The translations under genes were made by a program, and so were the position numbers. Below the pieces are notes generated by a model. The model searched no databases and had not been told where the DNA came from. It saw nothing but the letters and a program-made list of their open reading frames with translations. From positions 1-14,967 of the forward strand of contig CAVXYG010000003.1 of the NCBI GenBank assembly GCA_963766005.1: a stretch of DNA of 14,967 nt. Direction: 5' to 3'. The stretch's first letter is position 1; every line of letters starts with the position of its first letter. Shown in pieces: positions 14,417-14,967 of this stretch. This DNA is from CAVXYG01 sp963766005 (GTDB taxonomy: Bacteria > Actinomycetota > Actinomycetes > S36-B12 > GCA-2699445).

Positions 14417-14967
14417 GTGAACCCCGACATCGATCGCCTGATCGAGGAGCGTGGCGGCGTGGTGCGCCGACCTGAACTGATCGCGCTCGGCATCCGACCG
14501 CAGAATCTTCGCAACGAAGTCGCCGAGGGCATCTGGCGCGACGCAGGCGCTGGCATCCTGGTGCACGGATCCGCCCGCCCCGGGTTGATGACCGAGGGGA
14601 TCGTGGTCGGTCTTCGGATGCCGGCCTCCATCCTGACGGGCCCCGTCGCCGCGCTGCTGCAGCCGCATCCGGCCTGGCGATGCTCCAGGCGTTCCCCCGG
14701 CAGGCACCGATGGTGATCGCGCCTCGACCAGGTCGGGTGCGATGCCGGCCGTGCGCCACCCGGGGGCGGTGGCGCACAACGACCGTGGCCTGCGGCTGGC
14801 CGACCCTCACACCGCGCTGGTGGACATCCTGCGCTTCCAGCCGTGGGAGCTTGCGGCGGCGATCGGGGCCGCTGCTATCCAGTTGGGCCTCAGCAGCGTT
14901 GCTCAGTTGGAGGCATCCGTGTCCGCCCTCTCCTCCGCCGCGGGCGTCGCGCAGCTGCGACGCATCG
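14417..14967 (+). pseudogene. AbiEi-antitoxin/DUF559-like protein, two frameshifts, runs off the window
   Basis: From GTG 14417 the protein begins with a winged-helix-like block, DRLIEERGGVVRRPELIALGI, followed by NEVAEGIWRDAGAGILVHG. This matches the N-terminal AbiEi antitoxin domain that in actinobacteria often precedes a DUF559 nuclease-like domain. The frame then changes near 14663 to GLAMLQAFPRQAPMVIAPRP, and again near 14740 to MPAVRHPGAVAHNDRG, then LRLADPHTALVDILRFQPWE and on to the window edge. Both shifts fit loss of one base. The DPHTALVDILRF part corresponds to the middle domain of these proteins. Any C-terminal nuclease domain would lie beyond 14967. Such proteins are linked to abortive infection or DNA metabolism, but mostly without experimental proof. 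No toxin partner is visible inside the window. Confidence 0.6.

Overview
The window is high-GC DNA with the codon use and gene families of an actinobacterium: a large LAL-type LuxR regulator, a DUF2252 gene, a DUF7144 membrane protein, IS21 and IS3 remnants, and a TetR/MFS pair. The genus cannot be fixed from the sequence alone. No rRNA, tRNA or CRISPR array was recognised.

Layout. (1) 1-2603, plus: a LAL-family ATP-binding LuxR regulator whose 5' end probably lies outside the window. (2) About 2690-5035, plus: an insertion-sequence graveyard. A 5'-truncated, multiply frameshifted IS21-type istA/istB pair is cut off inside istB and joined to the C-terminal end of an IS3-type transposase. (3) 5198-6965, minus: a compact two-gene unit. 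It encodes a cytoplasmic DszB-like protein that keeps the Cys/His/Arg catalytic signature of 2'-hydroxybiphenyl-2-sulfinate desulfinase, followed 19 bp later by a rhodanese-like sulfurtransferase. (4) 7230-8853, minus: a frameshifted, C-terminally truncated ClC chloride channel and an intact small carboxymuconolactone-decarboxylase-like protein. (5) About 9060-10064: a C-terminal fragment of a second LAL regulator (plus) meets, tail to tail, an internally deleted DUF2252 gene (minus). (6) 10206-10616, minus: an intact DUF7144-type four-helix membrane protein, then a fragment of an AAA/DUF4143-type ATPase. (7) 11168-13394: a DHA2-type MFS exporter (minus, one frameshift) divergent from its probable TetR repressor (plus). 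Two identical-architecture operators lie between them. (8) 13540-14967, plus: remains of a secreted repeat protein, a stretch without genes, and a frameshifted AbiEi/DUF559-like gene that runs off the window.

How it may work together. The most striking regulatory signal is a 17-18 bp inverted-repeat motif (half-site TCACCCG). It occurs four times, each time 35-125 bp upstream of a minus-strand gene: the DszB-like gene, the ClC gene, the CMD-like gene and the DUF7144 gene. This looks like a local regulon of unknown regulator, and it ties the putative sulfinate/sulfur operon to membrane and stress-type genes. The twin operators GTTCTA-N6-TAGAAC, centred 21 bp apart between the MFS and TetR genes, are a second clear regulatory system.

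The window mixes intact genes with many broken ones. Outside the IS remnants, five of the frameshifts fit single-base deletions. Either this is a decaying accessory region or the assembly has indel errors; raw reads would decide.
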